A stretch of DNA of 64,000 nt from Holacanthus passer (GCA_025331565.1 JAFREQ010000008.1:3038001-3102000); one strand, 5' to 3'. Numbered from the stretch's first letter, positions 14,061 to 27,794 are shown. Numbers and translations: made by a program. Notes: generated by a model from the sequence alone, not told the origin.

Positions 14061-17000
14061 TTTATTGGAATCAGGGTTGAATATTTGATACTTAAAGTCT
14101 GACATTTCAGATATACCAGATAAAGAATGAAATATATTTCTATTATATATTATAATTTTTAATCAAACAATTGTTGTTATTGTTTTATTGTTGTTAATTA
14201 AACTTGAAAGTTGTGTCTGAGTGACAGAAAAATGACCTATTTCTCTCTCATTTTTAAAAAACTGAGTAGTTTTAGCAGGTGTACTCTCAATGATAAACTA
14301 ATAGACTACTAATAAACCTTTCGTCCTACCTGTCTGTCCTCTTAATCGGGTCAAATTATTTGTTATCTGCTTGTAGCTCCTGGTCCTGTTAGGAAGGACA
14401 TGGTGGCCCCTAACAGGATCCCCCTTCCATCAGCCGGTTATGGGAGAAAACCAAAATAAAATCACGCTCAAAAGAAGAAAAACAGAAACAGAGAAATCCT
14501 CCTTGAACGACGCTGAATTAAACCACAAAGGATAAAGTTACCAACAGCCTTTCTTTTCCTTGTCTCCTGCTAATGTGAGCAGCTCCACCTGTGTGTGAGA
14601 AGCTCAATCTGTGAAAGAGGGCGTGTAGTCTGGCAGCACAAAGCAAAGGAAGCACATGACTGCTGGGACACACATGCACTGGCAATTATGTCTCTGTGTG
14701 GCTCTTATTCAGAGTAACCTCTGGTCATAGAAAGAGTCATCTGTGATTAAGATTCCATGTTAGAAGGTATAAAATATTTTACATCTTTGTTCTTACAAGG
14801 GACAACATTGGTTTAAAAAGAAGAGGGCAACACAAAGTGTCATGTTACAAATTATTAGGCGTTGTCGGGAAGGTCTGAGTCTCCACAAGGGAAAATCATA
14901 CTGAAAATCATGTCCACAGGGGAAAGTAAAAACAATGCTGTGAACTCTCTAGACGTTGGACATCTTCTGACTGTGTTTATTGTAAATTTCCCCTCTGAGG
15001 GACGAATAATGGTTTATCTTATCTTACTGGAAGAAGAAAATAAATCCAAGTTGTACTGGCAGAAAAATAATAAAACAAAAGTGAGTTAAAGAATATAAAA
15101 TACTTCACATCAACATTTGAAATCTTAATTGCTACATTTGCAAAAACAACTAAGATTACATTATGTGAGTTGAATGTCATTTCCTCCTTCACTCTAACAC
15201 ACATACTTTCTGTGTGACTGTGCATATGTACAATTGTTAATGGACGATGCTGAATGACATGAAAGTATTTTCTATTCATGACCTGTTCTTCCTGACTGTA
15301 CGAGCTCTCACTGACAAGACACACAAGTCTTTACATTCCCTTCTCAATAGTGTTGCCTACCAGCTGAAGTGTCATGTACAATCTTTCTTTTTTTTCTTTA
15401 CAGTAATTTTTTATTGACTTTAAACAAGTTAAAATTACACCATTACAAGACATTTAAAAAAGGCCAAACACGAGACAGTATGAAGCCTCAGGGTGTGGTC
15501 AGACAAGCACGAGTGACAAGTTACACTGTTCAGCTGGAAACATCAATAAGAATTTACTCATCATGGTAGTCCTACTGGTTTTCCACCTTGATAACATGTG
15601 GGAAAACCTGTCAGAGTTACTAGTTAGCACATAGCCACAGGAGGCACAAATCCTCTCACTTCAATCTTTTCATCAGGCTGCAGATACTGATCTAGAGTCA
15701 AACTCAGATTTTCAAAAAATGGCTCTAAAGACCATCAGGGCTCTTAAAAGATTTCAGGACTTCTTAGGGCCCAAAAATGATTATATGAGGATGTGTCTTT
15801 CACTCTCACCACTATTTTCATCCCCATATTTAGCAAAGACAAATAAATAGATAATAGAATATAAAAAATATTTGCTGCTGTATCGTAATGTTGGAGTCTG
15901 GCGTCCGAATTACATAAATTTTAAGATCCAAAGTATTTAAATTCCTCCATTCATTTCTTTTTGACTTGACTTCTTTTAAACTATATACATTGCTGGGACT
16001 AATCAATTTGAGGGGATGTTTCAATGACATGTGCATAGTCTGAATTTGTGCGAATAATCAACATAATAACAATCAAAACATCCTATTTGGTGGTGCAGGG
16101 ATTCTCAGTAATACACTCAACAAGCCAGAATAAGATGTATAATCTCTTATAATCATTACTCAATGCCACTTGAATCATTTCCAAACTTCATGTATTGTAT
16201 TCATGTGGTCAAGATATGAATAGAAATGTGTGGTCGGGGAAGGAAATCCTTACAAAAAATAAACAAAACAAACAAACTTTTTTTATTTTCGCTTTCTGCC
16301 ATGTTGAAACTCTGCTAAAAACTTGTATTCAACACTGGAATTACACATCGACTGTAAAAACAAATTCATGACATAATGCTCATACAAATTTGAATCAACA
16401 AGTGTTCATGCTCAGGAAAGGAAAAAAAAATAGTGTCTTTTAAGATAACAACTTGATGGATGGCTAGTGTTGACAAGACACAGTGGCTCCTTTGTGCATT
16501 TCAGATTCTTTTAAAGGTCGTATCATCAGCAATAACAGCAGGATAATATGAGCTAAAGACTGAAGGAATAAAACATTATTAATGTCATCCCATGTAACAA
16601 ATGTTTAAGGTGGGGTGTGTTGTTCTGAAGAAAGATTGTTGATATTGCCATCTCTCCCTCTTTCTACAATGTGAATACATGTTATTTGTTGCATTCCGGT
16701 TTGCTAATGGGTGATCACATTGTGAAGGAGAGAGCATCAACAGTCTCTCTCCAGAATGACTCTTTAATACTGGCACTGCATAAAAATATGAAATAAGAGA
16801 GGAGCGTCAGTGGCAGTAGCACATCAGGAAACAAAATGTGCTGGCAAAAGGCTGTGAAGAAGAAGACTGCAAGCAAATGCCAAGGAAAACATTGCAAGCT
16901 GCAAAGTACTTCAAAAGTAGTTCGCTAATGACTGATGAGGAAGGGACTGAAGGAACAAGTATGTTCACTCTAATAGTTACACATAATGCTTTTTGGTCAG

Positions 17001-17569
17001 AAACACTGAATGTAAAAACATCTTTACTTGTTTACAAGAACAGTCCAGAGGGTAATAATTAAAAATCTTCATACTATGTCTCTGAATAATCTCTGAATGA
17101 ATGATACTTATGTGGTGTCATTTTTGAAAAAAGAAAAAGAAAAAGTTTAGATGCTCAACATCTTTGAATCTCACTAAAATGTTAAACTGAGAATACTCCC
17201 ATACAACATTGTCTGTGGCAGTCATTCTAAGACACTTTTCTCACCAGTGGTGCTGGTGTTTGTAATAAATATTAGAAATAATGTAAAATACCAGACTGTC
17301 ATGAAGGATCCACATTCAACATACGTCCCACAAAATAACTGCAGATGTACTTGGTGTTACAATGATACATGTTTGGCAGCTTAGTCTTGGCTTTTTGAGC
17401 ATAAAGTTCAGTCACAGTGGCCGTTACAGACCTGATTGCACAACTCTGAAACCATGAAAACTAAAAAATACATCATAAACCCCTTAAAAGAACTTGTATA
17501 CATACAAATAAATGTCACTTTTAACACTGCTTTTGGCACTTGTGTGTGTCAGGAAAGTCAGAGGTCACA
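14061..17569. other. intergenic: abca12 5' flank and pofut2 3' flank
   Basis: Both genes are on minus, so this holds the abca12 upstream region and the pofut2 3' UTR. Minus-strand AATAAA is present at 16282-16287 as a candidate pofut2 polyadenylation signal, implying a 3' UTR of about 1.3 kb, which is not confirmed. Contents otherwise are AT-rich sequence and one LINE-type tail. No coding exon or RNA gene recognised, and the abca12 transcription start is not visible. Confidence 0.5.
14981..15027 (+). repeat. LINE/SINE-type 3' tail fragment
   Basis: Reads 'tgtaaatttcccctctgagg' then 'gacgaataatggtttatctt' and 'atctta', the same 3'-terminal consensus as 18471-18518 and (reverse) 32767-32820. 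Confidence 0.6.
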
Positions 17570-20500
17570 TCAATAAACTATTTTCCAGTGTGTGGGCTGT
17601 TCACATTCTTTCTCAGTGTCCCCACAGAAACGATTGTATGTAGTCTTGGGGTCAAAACCCAGGATCTCCCTCTCCTCGTGGATCCGGAAAGAGAAGGTGG
17701 ACACTGATGTTCCTATGAAGAATCTGAGAAAAGAAATGAATACATGGGTAAATAAATAAAAACACAGCAAAATGGGACATTGATGCAAGAGATGTGCACC
17801 TTGTAAATTTCCATGAGCATGTGAGAGCATGCAGAGAGAGAGCAGCATAAACAGCCATCTTAACTAGTTTTTCAAGTTGAAATATTTTCCATGGGCAGAT
17901 AAAACATCCGAGTAATTCAGTGTTAAAGGTGTTTATTTTCAAGTTGGGCGCTCGGTGAAATACAACAGCAGGTAGTAACTTGTAAGTCCTAAATCTGGTC
18001 TTTGCTGAAAATGGTGCAAATGAACATATCTGCACATTTTATATTATTATACAACACACTTAACACTTAATTATTTCATACAAACAACTCTTTACAGTCG
18101 CATCTGTGAGGATGAACTTAGGCACAGTGGTGCTTTGAGCGAAATGTTAACATGCTAATGTTGAGTAGGTATAAATGTTTACCACGTTCACCATTTTAGC
18201 TGAATGAGTTAACATGCTATCATTTGCTAACTAGCACCAAACACAAAGTGGAGCTGAGGCTGATGGAAATGCCATTAGTTTTGCAGGTATTTGGTTTTAA
18301 GCCAAAATATTTGACCAATTAATTTGATCTGATGATGGTGCCAAGTGAAAATTCCAGGGAAAGGTGAGGCAAAGGTTTTTTTTTAAGAAAGTCTGGCAAA
18401 CTGTTGAATGTGAATTTCCACTTAATCACATGAGCCAGAACAGAGTTGTTAGACCAGATCTGCCAGAGTTTTGTAAATTTCCCCACTGTGGGATGAAGGT
18501 ACATCTTATCTTATCTTAAATGAATGACAACACAGCTAAACACTTGAAATGGACAAATAAGTCATCTTATTGCCTCATAATCATCATGCAATGAATGCAT
18601 GTCGCAAAACAATAAACACAAATTTACCGGGCATGGGCACATATCCACTGGTCAATGATGGCCACCCCTCCATCTTTAAGGAGTTCCAGGTCTTCTGTGG
18701 ACGACTCAAACCGAACCATTTCTGGCAGCAATTTTTTCAGCTCCTTCAATTCTGCAAGATTACACAGATTACACACATTTATAAAAGCATTTACACAGAC
18801 TATGTTTTTTTTGATATGCTACAACTACTCACTAATATCATTACTACTTCTAGTTCTTCTTCTTATAATACACTGAATTCCCACTTTTGTGTATTTTAAT
18901 GCTGTTTGAAGACCAGAATATTGTTTTTTTTAATTAGATTGGCTTTTTGAATGAAAAAAACAGTTTTATCAACTTTCAAAATAAAATTTCATAAGCTGCA
19001 AAATACTGAAGCACTAACATCAATATTACCAATGAAACTTCTCCCTAAAAAAGGTAAATTGTCTCTGAATGTGCTGGAATGTTACCTTCCCCATCTGCAT
19101 CTGTCGCAACAAACACATTGTCAAGTTTGTGCTTCTTCATCAAGCCACGTATTTTTTTGACTGCCCCCTTAAGGCTGGGTACATCCTCTCGGTGTCCCCA
19201 GATAAAATCCTTCCTGCGTAGGTGGACCCCCAGATATGGACCGCCTTTAGCTGAGCCCAGTTTGGCCTGAGGAAGAAATAAAGAAACAACAGACCACTGC
19301 TTATTTCTTGCTTAAAACCTAAAACTTGATTATCAAAAGGTTGAAATCAATGGTTGTTTTCAGAATTAAGTGATCACATTGTCAAGCTATAAGAATTGCA
19401 GAACCAACAAATGCAGTTTTTTCACAACACTAAGAGAAAATCCTGTAGGTGAAAATTCAACTGCTTTTATGAGTTGTTTCTATGTATTTATGTATGTATG
19501 TTTTGTGAACTGTTCTAAACCACAATAACATTTGACAGCAAAGGTATTCAGCAGTAAAAGGTATGATTGACTAATTTGATTTGCTGACATGATTAGCTCA
19601 AAAATTCCAATTCCATTATTAAATATTTAAGAGTCAGAACTTAAAGGGCGCAAATGCACTCCCAGCAAATAATGGGATACGGTAAACAGCACATGATAAA
19701 ATATACAGAAAAGGGTAATGGTCACATGGTAAACAATATACAATCTCCTGTACATTTCATTCCACCTGTACAGTGACATGAACATACCACAGTCAGACAC
19801 ACAGACTCACTTTCAAGCGAGTCCAATCCTCACTGTAAATGGTGTGGTCTCTGTCATCTGTGGAGTTCAGGTACATTGCTCTGAAGTCGTCTCCGATGAG
19901 TCGCAGGTGCTTGGAAAAAACCATACTGCGGCGGGTCTACATCAAACACAGACAATTGCAGAGAGTCCCACAACAGGTTATGGACAAGACAATTACGGAA
20001 ATATTACATGTAATCCGCCACCAACATGGTGTGTGATGGTGTATGTGTATATTAGCCCATTACTTGACTTACATCCCAGTAATCCTTCCCAGCATAGTGA
20101 TCGTGGAGGAGTGTCTCAGCTCGGTCAAGCATAACTGATCTGCAAAAAAAAGTTTATCAGTGTCACAAAGATCTGAGAGAACAAGCTGTAAGTAATACCA
20201 CACTTAAATAACAATGAAGTCAGATCATCTTTCAGCTATTCACAAAAAGAAGAATCAAAGACTCCGCTGTCTTGGAAAGGATTTATACTTAATACTTTGA
20301 CTGTTTTAACTAGAGACTGATACATTGGGACACATGTCATCAATTTTGTGTTTATATAGTGTCATTTTGGTAGTTTGTTAACTCACTCTTTTGCTACATC
20401 TGTCATCTAATGCAACCAATGGGATTAATAATGCTTAATAGCTCCATATTAAATTTAACTTCAGTAGCTTTCCTGAAATAGTACTGCTAGTTAAAGCAGC

Positions 20501-23500
20501 CAAAAGCCAATGCATTATTCATGTAAAATGAGCTGCTCTTCCTCGTGCTGCAACTCAGACGTGTGTTGGAGACAGTTCTGTGTCACAGTGACCTTAATTT
20601 TGTGCCAGATTGGATTCATTCATAACATCACTGAATTTACCCAAAGACACACCTACATTTTGTTCTGTGCCTGACTTTTCACAGGTATTCAATATTATTT
20701 TAATTTCCTAAGACAAGCTTAATTTTCAAAAGGACATAAACAGATACAGCAATCAACTATGGTTGGTATAATATCCTGACAAGATATTTTAGAATCACTA
20801 TAAAATAATCCAGATTTAAATGTCTCTCTGTGTGTGCATGTTTGCGTTTTTCACAGCAAACCTTTTCATGCCTTTACCAGCACATGTAATATGCTGTACA
20901 CTGTCACTGTCTGTAATCTGTCATTCAAACTTTTATCAGTGCTGCTTTATGAGTAGAATTAGGCACAGCACTGATACAAATATTATTTGCAAAAGAGATA
21001 TGGTTTAATAATAAAAACAATCAAGCTTGCCAGAGCTGGAAACAACCAGAAAATTCAAAAATTATAATATTATAATATACTTATCTGCCACAGACACATT
21101 TTACCAGCCACTGGTGCTTGACAAACGTCAGCACACTGTGCATGTATGTGTATAGTCAGTGCATTTTATTATTGTCGTGTTGCTCTGTAGACTCACGTCA
21201 CTGTGATGTTTTTCTGAAGAACGGGAGCCATGATGGAGGCATGGCCTTGGGCTGATATACACGTTACATTTCGAGCCCTCGTCTCCTCGTAGCCCCAAAA
21301 CCAGCCCCTTGGAAATATACACAAAGCAGATAAATGAGACAGTTGATGATGAATGGAAAGGAGAGAGACATGCAAGCAGGAAAGCTAGAGCTGGATATCA
21401 TTAATACAGAAACACTGAATGTGATCCATCACTGTCTGAAGGAGGTCTACTGAGTTATTCTGCTAAATTTACAATTCATTTTCTTTGGCACTTGAGCTTA
21501 ATGAAACTTTTTCGTGTAGGAACAATAATCAAAGAGCAGATTCAGAAAACATCAGTTTCATGACAGCTAAGATGATGATTATAGTCAAGAGCAAATACCA
21601 CATCTGTCAGGATAAAAACACAGTCTCTGGTGTCAAAGTCAAATAATTTATACACACAGCCACCACACCAACTACACACCAGAGACAGGGTTTATCTTTT
21701 TACACATTTAAATTGCTATTGTTGGTTTTGCTTTACCTGTAGTAGCCCTGTTTATCTTTGGAGTACATCAGCTTCTCAATGCATGGCCGCTCATCAACTT
21801 TTTCCTCCCATTTCCCATCAGTCCATCCCTCAGCGTAGTTTTGCAGTACCAGGACCCGGTCTATGAATGGGCCTCCATTCTCTAGACCCAAGGGAGGAAC
21901 AAAACACACTCACTGGATGTTTGGGTTCAACACACTTAAACTGAGCTAAGGAGCAATCTGTTTTAGCAGCTGACTAAAAAGTGGTGACTATGCATTGTAA
22001 AAAACAAAAACAAAAAAACAATATGTGTAATGTAACTCTAGTCTGAGTCACCAAAATAAAAGCTCACCAGCGATGAATTCCTCATACTCAATGACAGGCA
22101 CATTGGCCTGCAGGCTAGTGAGGCTGAAGAACTCTCCCCACGGGATGCGGATCTGGTGGATGTTGGGGCTCTGCCAGTGGTAGAGGCGGCCCCATGGGGG
22201 AAGCACCAATACCCAGTCGTCCCCCTCCTTCCTCAAAGTCTTCACCAGGGAGGCCATGCGGATATAGACATCTCTCCGCAGATTGAAACCCTCTGGGGGG
22301 TTCACATCATACAAAAGGTACCTGAGGTGACAGGAGATGACATGAGGTCTTGGGGTTTGAAAAACATTTGGATGGGAAAAACCAGCAGCAAGTTCATTGG
22401 TCAGCAAACACAAAAGTGAAGGCTAGCTGTCTTTACAATACATAAAACCTCTCAGATTCAGAAATAAAGCATCCAATGATCCAATTTCAAGTATCATCTG
22501 TATGACAAAAGCAGTTTATATATATATTGTATATATTATATATATACAAATTTATATTTGTCATATTACAGCTGATACCACTCAAAATATGTTTACTCTA
22601 GGGCCTACAAGTAGACATAATCCATTCTTTCTATCTTATGGTTTAAGTATATATATATATGTGGTTTAAGGTAATCCAAGCTTTAACTATCGAGGCAGTA
22701 TTATGTTGTAAATGGTTAAAATGTTGTCTTGTGGCATTTTTTAAAAGTTGAGTGGTCCCATTTGCTGCTGTTCTTTTCATTTTTGTGATAAGCCAGGACA
22801 CAATGAGAGTGGACCATCATATTCTTCGACGACACCATTATACCAGTCGTAAACTTATTATGAAAGAAATGCATAGTGACAATTCTTGATAAACATACAA
22901 AACAAATTTATGACACCAAGAGCACCATCATACCCAGGTGTTGTGGGAGGGACACCTGCAAGCTGCTGTATCAGTATGTACAACCATGCAGCACCCTCTG
23001 TGTAGTCCTTACAAGTCCAATAACACTACTGCACTATGGGGACATACAGACAGTACACCACTATATTGCCAGACAAGCTCATCGCAAAGACCGACTGCCA
23101 ATCATCAGGCTGACAAATCACAACCCTTGGAGGAGCCCACACTCAGCACAGTAAGTGCCAAAGTGAGCACAGTAGCATCCAACATATAGACCCTTGCAGA
23201 GGTCTGAGGTGAAGCCCAATTGGCCACCAAGCATATATTTTTGACAGACATGCCCAAACTGTGTCCAGGATATCACCATCCCCCTGGTAGAGTGAGTGTG
23301 TAGACCTCCAAAAAAGTGTCAGATGGCAGAAATACATCATCTCAATATCAGTAGCTGTGTATATCAGGTTTGTCCACTTTGATGGAAGCACACTGAAAGA
23401 ACACTCATCAATTTATTTATTTAAAGACATAACACAATTGTTTGCCTGACCGGTCATTGGATTTGGGCTCCTAATAGCAGAAAACAAAACACATTATGTT

Positions 23501-24379
23501 ATGCTATTAAATTGGCAAACAGCTAAGAATTTGTATTTAAAGTCATTTTAAAGAGGCTGCAGCACACAAAAGGGGCGGGACGAGACGCCAGGGCAGAGTA
23601 GTACCCGGATGTTCTGCTCTCATCTATACTGAGGCAATGTTTGAAGCAGAACGACCAATAAATAACTCATACCAGCTTTTATCAACAAGCCTCACACTCC
23701 TATTCAAAAGTGACATTATGTTACACATGAACATTACTGCGCTGCCAAATGAGCCCCAATATCCGAGAATCTCATTTTAACAGCTAGCAACGTTATATTT
23801 CTACTGTCACTCCTCGTTGTAAAGGGTGGAAAAAGAGGTTGTAATTATTAAAATAAAGTGCTGCTTACCGAAACATCTATAGGCCGAAATCTACAACAAT
23901 ACAACAGTGTTTTGCATATTGTATCAGGGGTAGGTCGACAAAGAGTGTATGGCTCTAATACGCATGAATCTTTAAACTAACAACTTTTTGAATGGAGTCT
24001 GGTTTACCTCTCACCAAAACTGCAGGGCTTCTTAACAAAAGCGGACGCGTTCGGCAAAGGAGATAAAAATAAAAGGGCAAGAGTGTAACCTGAAGCTGTA
24101 GTTACGCTACTAATAAAAAATAACCGTTATAGCTGAACAAACTGTAACTATGGTAATGTTAGCATAGAGCAGCTAGCTAATAGTAACTTGTCCGTCAACT
24201 CACCGCAGATCCCGGGCGGCAGAGATGGAAACACTGGCCGTGTGGCTGGCACTGAACGCATTGTCAGTGTTTGCCGGTTCAAATACTGCAAAAGCGACAA
24301 AAACAGACAAACAGAATGAAGTAAAAGAATAGATTGAAGCAATGAACACCACTGGTATGTGCTCTGCTCTGTGCGCCAT
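17570..24379 (-). CDS. pofut2: GDP-fucose protein O-fucosyltransferase 2 (complete, 9 exons)
   Basis: Transfers fucose from GDP-fucose to Ser/Thr of folded thrombospondin type 1 repeats in the ER (family GT68). Exons on minus: 24204-24379, 22068-22321, 21737-21881, 21197-21307, 20073-20139, 19811-19936, 19086-19266, 18628-18751, 17570-17723. Phases join to 445 aa (human 429). ATG at 24379 has A at -3 and G at +4; a hydrophobic signal sequence follows (IPVVFIASIYSFTSFCLSVF). Family motifs in order: YLLYDVNPPEGFNLRRDVYI near residue 60, whose Glu corresponds to the proposed catalytic base of human POFUT2; LPPWGRLYHWQSP; RGWFWGYEETRARNVTC; GVHLRRKDFIWGH (GDP-fucose binding Arg); FFIGTSVSTFSFRIHEEREI; and the C-terminus CEQPTHWKIVY. 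N-sites include NVT and NST. No damage is seen. The 1.75-kb first intron is AT-rich. In human the gene is on chromosome 21, not beside ABCA12. Confidence 0.96.
18112..18370 (+). repeat. dispersed teleost repeat in pofut2 intron
   Basis: Block from 'cttaggcacagtggtgcttt' through 'gctgaggctgatggaaatgc' and 'gttttgcaggtatttggtt' to about 18370. I recognise it as a very common fish repeat, normally rich in 'gctaacatgctaacat' phrases, here partly decayed. Non-coding. It lies between exons 8 and 9 of pofut2. Confidence 0.65.
18471..18518 (+). repeat. LINE/SINE-type 3' tail fragment
   Basis: Reads 'gtaaatttccccactgtggg' followed by 'atgaaggtacatcttatctt'. Same terminal consensus as 14981-15027 and 32767-32820, in the pofut2 intron between exons 8 and 9. 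Confidence 0.65.
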
Positions 24380-25003
24380 ATTTACTCCAAGCCACGCACT
24401 TCCGGGAGGGCAAGAAGCGTCTGAACAGTTGCTGAGCAACCGGCGTTGGCATGCGGCCAGCTTTAATTAGCTTTAGTATTTAATATGTTTATGAATTAAT
24501 AAGTATATAAACATATTTAATATCTACAGAATTTATCAACAGTTTCAAGATTAGTAGTAATTTTAATTAATTAAAGAAATCTAATATTTGATCCTATATT
24601 TTATTCCCTGAAATATTAAATTGTAAAAAGAACTAACAACCCAGCAAGATTTTTTTCCTTTGACTTTAACATCAAGAGACATTTGTACAAAAATCTTGTG
24701 TGATATGTGTGAAAATTGAAAGTGAAAGAGGCTACCATTACAATCTATCTTTTTTTTTTCAAAGACATACACGTTTGCATGTCACAGCAGGAAAAGACAG
24801 ATGGAAAAATAATATAATTAATGACTAAGTTCCTTTAGCTGCTTTGGTTTTAGGGTCCTGATATTGAACCACTTTACCATGTTGCTGTTTTAAACTCACA
24901 CATGTACATAAACACAAAACAGTCCAGGCTTCACCAAAACATCTACAATGATCCCACGTGCCCTGAATTAAATAGGAAACTTGATTCAGAGTCCATCATC
25001 CTG
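24380..25003. other. intergenic: pofut2 5' flank
   Basis: Upstream of the pofut2 ATG. The first 60-70 bases are GC-rich and could be the 5' UTR/promoter of pofut2. No TATA box is evident at a suitable distance on minus. The remainder is AT-rich with no recognisable gene. Confidence 0.4.
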
Positions 25004-25757
25004 CATGTTGACGTGACTCCCAGTTTTCTTCTGGCCACATCTATAAGCTCTGCTAACAGGACTGAAAATGTTAATAAATAAAACAGATTAGATCAATACA
25101 GATTTTTATGCATGGGAGCATCCTGTACCTTTCACCAGACAGCAGTGGACCTCCTCTGCTTCATGTCACAGACCTGTGCTGTTGGTGAAGTTCAGTGTCA
25201 TGGCAGCCTCTGGCAGGGGGAACTGCATCTGCTTCCCATTCACCTCAAGGTTGATCTGATGAGGAAATCAGTGCCATGTCAGTCACCTTGCACTAAGTGT
25301 TAGAGCCTATGATAGAAAGGGTTAAATATTTGTAAATACTTGTGATGATATTAAGTATTACTTGGTTTTCTGGTGTTGACTATGTCTTTCTGGACTTTAT
25401 AAAGAGCTTTCCAGGACTCAGGTGCTGAGGATGAATGGTGCCAATGTACACTACATCTAGAGAGACTACTTAATACTTTATTTATCCAATTTGGGAAAGT
25501 CTATAATGCAATGAGTCCACTAAATATTAGCATGTTTGATTATTGTTTGAGATTCATACACTGGCCTACAGACGCTTCAGCTGAGTAGAATTTGTTGATC
25601 CGATTCAGAACCAAAATATTATGCCATGCTGAGAGAAGAGCCCACCAATGTCTGGATCTATTCCCAACTCATTATAACTTCCATATGCTCAAGGAATGTT
25701 GTGCTTCTTGGCAAATTCTTCAGCGTGCTGTAAGTCCCTTGCTGCAACAGCCACCAT
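25004..25757 (-). pseudogene. decayed dihydrodiol dehydrogenase (dhdh) gene relic
   Basis: Remnants of a Gfo/Idh/MocA-family trans-1,2-dihydrobenzene-1,2-diol dehydrogenase in gene order on minus. 25646-25757: VAVAARDLQHAEEFAKKHNI, then P, an in-frame TGA at 25689-25691, then AYGSYNELGIDPDI and a GT donor. 25380-25456: after an AG acceptor, DVVYIGTIHPQHLSPGKLF, then a stop. 25129-25255: VNGKQMQFPLPEAAMTLNF, TNSTGL, TGA, HEAEEVHCCLVKG, then a GT donor. About 25004-25061: LLAELIDVARRKLGVT, like the family C-terminus. Splice sites are still visible, so this is a gene or unprocessed duplicate that died in place rather than a retrocopy. The middle of the protein, including the EKP catalytic-lysine region, is missing. 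Both TGA stops could have come from CGA arginine codons, an inference. Match is from memory of the family, not from alignment. Confidence 0.8.
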
Positions 25758-26879
25758 CTGAGAACGAACGCACCATTTGGCTAAGGCAGCATTCATGCGC
25801 AGTTTGAATATTGAGATTATTGAATGAATATTTGCTTCTGCCTTAAACTTTATATATGAGCTACAACGTGAGCAAAAATCTGTCACTGACAGAAATGAGC
25901 AAAACGATGAATCTTGAAAGACAGTCAAGATTCAATTCAATGGCTGTGGTGTGGTTGCAACATAATGAGGTTTAAATGCACCTGTGAGACTAGTGTGAGA
26001 AGCATAACCGCACATTTCCTCTCCCTTATATCTGAGGCACTGTAATGGAAAAACCTGTTCGCATGAGTGCAGGAGTGGTTGACCTCATCAGTACAAGTTC
26101 AGTGTCACAGTAATGGGCTTGCTCAGTGCTCTATGGACAGCTTTAGTTGTGAAGCACTAGGACAAAACAGACTCATCCTCTCCACACATTCACACCTGGT
26201 ATCTCACCTGCACAACCAGTCTGTTACGTATGTGGGATTAAGCACTTTGTTCAGTACCTCAGTGATGTAATGGAGGGGCAAACTCTGAGGTTATGACTGA
26301 CAAAGAATGAGGGAAAGACCTCCATGTGCAGGTGTGTTTGTATATTTTCCAATCTAATCCATAAATGCACAAAGGCACAATTACGATTGACTGCAAATCC
26401 CCAGTGTGTTGCCACTGCAAGATAGTTAACTATAATTAACAATGCAAGGAGCTAAATGTCTCATGTTAGCTGTTATATGTACACAAAACTTGGTCTCTTG
26501 CACTCCTGAACATGTCTGTCAGTTTCTGCAACCTCAACAACCTCCACTAGGGGGCGCCTCCATACTAGATTTACAGAATATGAGCTATACAACAGTAAGA
26601 TTTTGGGTTTAACTTGATAATTAAAGTTGGACATAAACTGTTATATAAAAGAGAGTCTGAGTTATCTAGATGAGTCTGGTAAAATAAAAGATATAAATTC
26701 ATTTAACTCAATCTTGTTTAGGGTCACATGGGTCATGGCTTCCCAACATAGTAGACAAGAATGGGACATTTCATTTTCAAATCTCCAGAAACTCCTCAGT
26801 TTCCAAACATTTACAGAGTGTTGCTCTGAAATTGTTGAACTATTTGTTGACACAGTCTCACACAGAGTGGTGAACCTTT
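25758..26879. other. intergenic, no gene seen
   Basis: AT-rich sequence between the dhdh relic and a transposon relic. I see no exon with both splice sites and family motifs. A first exon of the dhdh relic would be expected here but I cannot find one. Confidence 0.4.
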
Positions 26880-27253
26880 TGCATCTTCACTTCTGAGAGA
26901 CTCAGCCTTGCTGGATGCTCTTTTTATACCCAGTCATGTTACGAACCTGTTGCAAATTAACCTAATTAGTTGGGAGATGTTCCTCCAGGTGTTTGTTTTT
27001 TAGCATTACACAACTTTTCCAGTTTTTTGTTGCCCTTGTCCCAACTTTTTTGAAACATGTTGCTGGCATCAAATTTAAAATGAGCATGTATTTTTTTTTA
27101 TAAAACAATCAATGTTTTCAGTTTCAACACTTGATATGTTGCCTTTGCACTATTTTCAATTAAATGTGGGCTTTAAATGATTTGCAAACCATCAAAATCT
27201 GATTTTAGCAACATCTTACACAGTGTCCCAACCTTTTTGGAATTGGGGTTGTA
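26880..27253 (-). mobile_element. non-autonomous DNA transposon relic, copy 3
   Basis: Ends with 'cccaacctttttggaattgg' and 'ggttgta', the inverted form of the fish-wide terminus 'tacaaccccaattccaaaaa'. Inside are 'taacctaattagttgggaga', 'ttgttgcccttgtcccaact' and 'tgctggcatcaaatttaaaa', phrases I recognise from this repeat superfamily. It is a different subfamily from copies 1 and 2. The left boundary is uncertain and may extend toward 26650. No intact ORF. Confidence 0.75.
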
Positions 27254-27556
27254 TACTTAATGACACAGTCTTGATTTTACCAGTTTTCTATGGCACAAGG
27301 TCCCCTGACATAAACATTTTTGTGACTTCATAAGTTGGATTTGACTGGACCCTTGTGACTGAGATATAAAACAGCAGTGACATATTAGCGCAACACTATC
27401 CGCTTTTGAGTTTGGTAAACATGAATGAATTTAAATGAGTGCAAAATATGATACAAATAAGATGTTCATGGCACAAATGATATACAAAAGTAGTACATAA
27501 CTTCTAGATTTATCTTAAAGTCAAAAAATAAACAGGTAATATGTTTGGGAGAGAGG

Positions 27557-27562
27557 TTTATT
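27557..27562 (-). terminator. polyadenylation signal of tuba4a-like gene
   Basis: AATAAA on minus about 235 bases after the tubulin stop codon at 27795, a normal 3' UTR length for alpha-tubulin mRNAs. No competing signal was noticed closer to the stop. Confidence 0.5.
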
Positions 27563-27794
27563 CAGCAACAGCATATTTGAAACTTAAAAAGTCAGGTTAT
27601 TTCTGTCTTGTCAAAAAAAATAATTTTGATCCACAACAAAGAAATTATCTGAGACCTTGACAGGTGGGTAGATTTTTAAAAAGTTAAATTTAAAAAAACA
27701 AAGCAAATATTTCTGAATTTGAAACCAACGTGCAAAATATGTTCTTTTTCTTTTTTTTTTTTTTTTAATTTTGTCCCTGAAAATAACTGGCTGT

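Noticed and set aside
22800..23400. Overlapping ORFs in pofut2 intron 1 (for example 92 codons at 22876)
   Set aside because: Checked for a nested gene or transposase; no motif or splice context found.
24379..24439. Upstream in-frame extension of pofut2 beginning at 24439
   Set aside because: It would start on TTG; the ATG at 24379 has good Kozak context and leads directly into a signal sequence.
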